Source: Mesorhizobium sp. AR02 (GTDB lineage: Bacteria; Pseudomonadota; Alphaproteobacteria; Rhizobiales; Rhizobiaceae). From it: a DNA stretch of 64,000 bases. Location of the stretch: contig NZ_CP080531.1 in NCBI RefSeq assembly GCF_024746835.1, positions 3,410,001 to 3,474,000 on the forward strand, written 5' to 3'. Positions 62,010 to 64,000 of the stretch are shown here, one piece after another (the first letter of the stretch is position 1; every line of letters begins with the position of its first letter). The translations under genes were made by a program, and so were the position numbers. The notes beneath the pieces were generated by a model. It did no database searches. It saw nothing but the letters and a program-made list of their open reading frames with translations, and was not told the DNA's origin.

Positions 62010-63140
62010 CTATCGAGCCAAGGTGTTGAGGTCGATGGTTTCTATTTTCTGATGTCTGAACCATGTGTCGAAGACGCCATCTGTGTTGGTAGGCCTGAAG
62101 GCGACGGACTTTCCCGCGAAGGCCCTGCACAAGCGCATTGAGCGGCCAAGAATGGAGACGAAGCCGTGCTGCTGAACGCGGCGGATGAGATCGTCCTTAG
62201 CGTATTCGAACGGCTCGACAGTTTCGCGATACTGGCGCTGCGAGGCTTGGTAGCGATCGAGCGGCACGCCGCCGTCCAGCGCGTCGTGGGGACGCTGGGC
62301 GTTGTAGACGTGGCGCCACTGGTCGAATGCATCCTGGGCCTCGGCGAGATCGGCGAAGGGCGGTCCCTGCAGTGCCTCGGCCTTGAGCGAACGATGGAAG
62401 CGCTCGTCCTTGCCGAGTGTCTGCGGATGGCAAGGCCTGGAGTGGCTCATGGTGATGCCCGTTTCGATCAGCCAGACGGTGAGCAAGGTGAAGTCGTTGC
62501 GGCCGCCATCGCCCCAAGGCGGACCATTGTCGGTGGCGATGCGCCACGGCAGTCCGTAGCGACGGAAGGCGGTGATCAGCCGGGCTTTTACGGTCTCGGT
62601 GGTCTGGTCGGCGCAAGCCGACAGCGCGACCGAGAAGCGCGAATGGTCGTCGAGCACGGTAAGCGGGTGCAGCCGGCCGGTACGCAAGGCAACGTGCCCC
62701 TTGAAGTCCATCTGCCACAGGTCGTTGGGGGCGGCATGCTCGAAGCGAATGAAAGGCTGGGCTCCGCCGCCCAACGCCCCCAGTTCGATACCGTGGCGGC
62801 GCAGGATGCCGGTCACCGTCGAGGCCGCCGGCGTGCCAATACCTTCGCGGGCGAGCACGCGCGCGATCTTGCGCCCACCCCAGGCGGGATGCGCCACACG
62901 CACCGAAACGGCTGCCGCTTCCACCTCCGGCGCGCTGCGTGCCGGGCTCGACCGCGGCCGACGAGACTGCTCAACCAGTCCAGCCTCGCCCTCGATCCGA
63001 TAGCGCGAAAGCAACTTGTGGCCACAGGTCCGGCCGATACCGAAGCGCCGGCACAAAAGGCTCACATTCGCCCCAGGCGCTAGCGCCAGGCGCACAAACT
63101 CTTCCTTCTGCTTCATCGCGCTTCTGTCCTCGAATGGCAT
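62010..63140 (-). CDS. IS481-family transposase
   Basis: A 376-residue DDE transposase. A helix-turn-helix N terminus (residues 10-60) includes Leu-Cys-Arg-Arg-Phe-Gly-Ile-Gly-Arg. The rve catalytic core has Asp in Leu-Trp-Gln-Met-Asp-Phe-Lys-Gly, a second in Ala-Thr-Asp-Asn-Gly-Pro-Pro-Trp-Gly and Glu in Gly-Lys-Asp-Glu-Arg-Phe-His. The start ATG 63140 is chosen because upstream codons lie in the terminal repeat; ATG 63116 is possible. The gene is unbroken. Confidence 0.94.
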   Translation of the reverse strand: MPFEDRSAMKQKEEFVRLALAPGANVSLLCRRFGIGRTCGHKLLSRYRIEGEAGLVEQSRRPRSSPARSAPEVEAAAVSVRVAHPAWGGRKIARVLAREGIGTPAASTVTGILRRHGIELGALGGGAQPFIRFEHAAPNDLWQMDFKGHVALRTGRLHPLTVLDDHSRFSVALSACADQTTETVKARLITAFRRYGLPWRIATDNGPPWGDGGRNDFTLLTVWLIETGITMSHSRPCHPQTLGKDERFHRSLKAEALQGPPFADLAEAQDAFDQWRHVYNAQRPHDALDGGVPLDRYQASQRQYRETVEPFEYAKDDLIRRVQQHGFVSILGRSMRLCRAFAGKSVAFRPTNTDGVFDTWFRHQKIETIDLNTLAR

Positions 63141-63163
63141 CCCGAACCCCCTCGCGCAAAAGC

Positions 63164-63219
63164 GCAAAACTGTTCGCGATGTCCTCGCACACCTGTTCGC
63201 GATGTCTCCGGTCCAAACA
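63164..63219. repeat. Right terminal inverted repeat of the IS481-family element
   Basis: Perfect reverse complement of 61951-62006. It lies just upstream of the transposase start and probably carries its promoter. Confidence 0.95.
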
Positions 63220-63224
63220 CCCGT

Positions 63225-63514
63225 TTCATGGGGAGGTGAGGAGCGGTCCGCACAGCGGATGAAAAGCCAATTGCTTGGCTTTTCAAGCGACGAACGTCGG
63301 CAGGCGGATGAGGGGCCGCGCTGACGTTGGTGATTGACCGTGCATGAGGACTTCATCCGCCTGAGGCGATGACCTCACCGGCCGGCGCAGCGCCGGCTTA
63401 CAAGATTTCAGTCGAAGATGGCTTTCTGTGCTTGAGGGCAAGCCAATCGCGAGACGTTGGCGCCGCCCCTCATCCGCCCGTTGGGCACCTTCTCCCCGTG
63501 GAACGGGGAGAAGG
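63225..63514. repeat. Non-coding mosaic of palindromes between the IS and the Rieske gene
   Basis: No gene is seen in this 300-base stretch. It holds AAAAGCCAA/TTGGCTTTT (63262-63283), GCCGGCGC/GCGCCGGC (63381-63397), an inverted pair GGCGGATGAGGGGC near 63302 and its complement near 63465, and a perfect 12-base hairpin CCTTCTCCCCGT/ACGGGGAGAAGG (63488-63514). The last ends 8 bases from the Rieske stop and may terminate it. A half-copy of the same hairpin was split by the IS at 61941-61950. Confidence 0.65.
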
Positions 63515-63521
63515 AAGAGGT

Positions 63522-64000
63522 CTATCCCCGCGACCTCAGCGCGTCGTTCAAATTCCACATGTCCTTCTCCTCGGGCGCGGTCTCCAGGCCGAGCACCGGC
63601 AGCATCTTGCGCAGATGGTCGTGGTGGGTGCGCACGCCGTATTCGAGGTCGGAGAGATAAAAGCCCTCGAAGGCCTCGGACAGCATGGATTCGTTCGACC
63701 ACACCGACAGCTGGACATCTTCCGACATGGTGTCGCGGTCGATGCGGAAGGACAGGTACCTGGCGGCCGCCTGTTCGCGGTTTTCGTCGCGGTAGCGGTA
63801 GATGGCGCCGCGCAGCAGGGTCTCACCGGTCGACAGCGGAAACTCCTGATAGAACTGCACCGATTCCGGCATCACCGAAATGACCGCATTGGGGAAGATG
63901 CCGTAATAGACCCAGGCCTTCTTCAGATAGTCCGGCAGATGCGTCGGCTCGGGCGCGATCTTGACGTAGTTCTTGACGCTCCAGCGGCGGCCGGCATGCG
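63522..64000 (-). CDS. Rieske-type aromatic/quaternary-amine oxygenase alpha subunit, C-terminal part
   Basis: The frame runs off the right edge; 159 codons are visible up to the TAA/TAG-type stop at 63522-63524. The C-terminal catalytic domain pattern is Val-Lys-Asn-Tyr-Val-Lys-Ile-Ala-Pro-Glu, Tyr-Tyr-Gly-Ile-Phe-Pro-Asn, and Glu-Gly-Phe-Tyr-Leu-Ser-Asp near the end. In this family (GbcA, CntA and relatives) the N-terminal Rieske cluster and mononuclear iron ligands come first, so they lie beyond the window. Its place beside the amine genes suggests oxidative demethylation of a quaternary amine, but the exact substrate is open. Confidence 0.8.
   Translation of the reverse strand, partial: HAGRRWSVKNYVKIAPEPTHLPDYLKKAWVYYGIFPNAVISVMPESVQFYQEFPLSTGETLLRGAIYRYRDENREQAAARYLSFRIDRDTMSEDVQLSVWSNESMLSEAFEGFYLSDLEYGVRTHHDHLRKMLPVLGLETAPEEKDMWNLNDALRSRG

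Larger units (their letters stand above)
61951..63219 (-). mobile_element. Complete IS481-family insertion sequence
   Basis: Length 1269 bases. The terminal inverted repeats 61951-62006 and 63164-63219 are exact reverse complements over 56 bases, starting TGTTTGGACC. Each contains two copies of ACATCGCGAACAG, probable transposase sites. A direct repeat CCCGT (61946-61950 and 63220-63224) is a five-base target duplication. Identity of the ends and the intact transposase indicate a recent insertion. Confidence 0.95.

Overview
The window looks like a chromosomal segment of an alphaproteobacterium of the order Hyphomicrobiales, most likely Mesorhizobium or a close relative. This is inferred from the high G+C content, the PhyR-NepR-EcfG stress module with several HWE-family histidine kinases, the DUF2865 and DUF1328 proteins, an alphaproteobacterial RpoH, and intergenic mosaic repeats of the rhizobial kind. 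Apart from one intact insertion sequence, no phage, plasmid or CRISPR feature was seen.

Layout. (1) 1-6 kb, housekeeping: end of a coiled-coil gene, zapA, a 1-Cys peroxiredoxin, a persulfide-dioxygenase-like metallohydrolase, rpoH, a RluD-type pseudouridine synthase, small proteins and tRNA-Glu(CUC). (2) 6-14 kb, loosely packed small genes: PilZ, membrane and lipoproteins, a Tyr/His-rich protein, a mini zinc-ribbon protein, a glutathione S-transferase with a histone-H1-like tail, DUF2865. (3) 14-24 kb: a 1391-residue multi-PAS hybrid kinase, then a PHO-box-controlled pstSCAB-phoU-phoB operon with no phoR next to it. (4) 24-29 kb: a ROK repressor divergent from a xylose-type ABC transporter, with two matching operators. 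(5) 29-42 kb, general stress response (GSR) island: phyR/nepR-ecfG, three HWE kinases, a short response regulator, a Crp/Fnr regulator and small envelope proteins. Nine exact GGAAC-N17-GTT promoters lie here, plus a tenth near 13.4 kb. (6) 42-47 kb: an octamer tandem array, a sulfatase/phosphonate-monoester-hydrolase-like enzyme, an mhqO-mhqD-like operon and a dipeptidase. (7) 47-64 kb, amine-catabolism locus: an aminomethyltransferase, two PYROXD2-like flavoproteins, a methyltransferase, a BetI-like TetR regulator, two tandem PotD-like binding proteins, a flavin amine oxidase, potBCA-type transport genes, a class III aminotransferase, an IS481-family element and the end of a Rieske oxygenase alpha subunit.

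How the genes may work together. In the stress island, HWE kinases would phosphorylate PhyR, which would sequester NepR and free EcfG to transcribe the surrounding genes; the promoter map fits this directly. The amine locus reads as import by PotABCD-type proteins followed by oxidative deamination, transamination and demethylation. The TetR-family regulator may control it through related TTGAAC/ATTCAA sites in two divergent intergenic regions. The substrate cannot be told from sequence.
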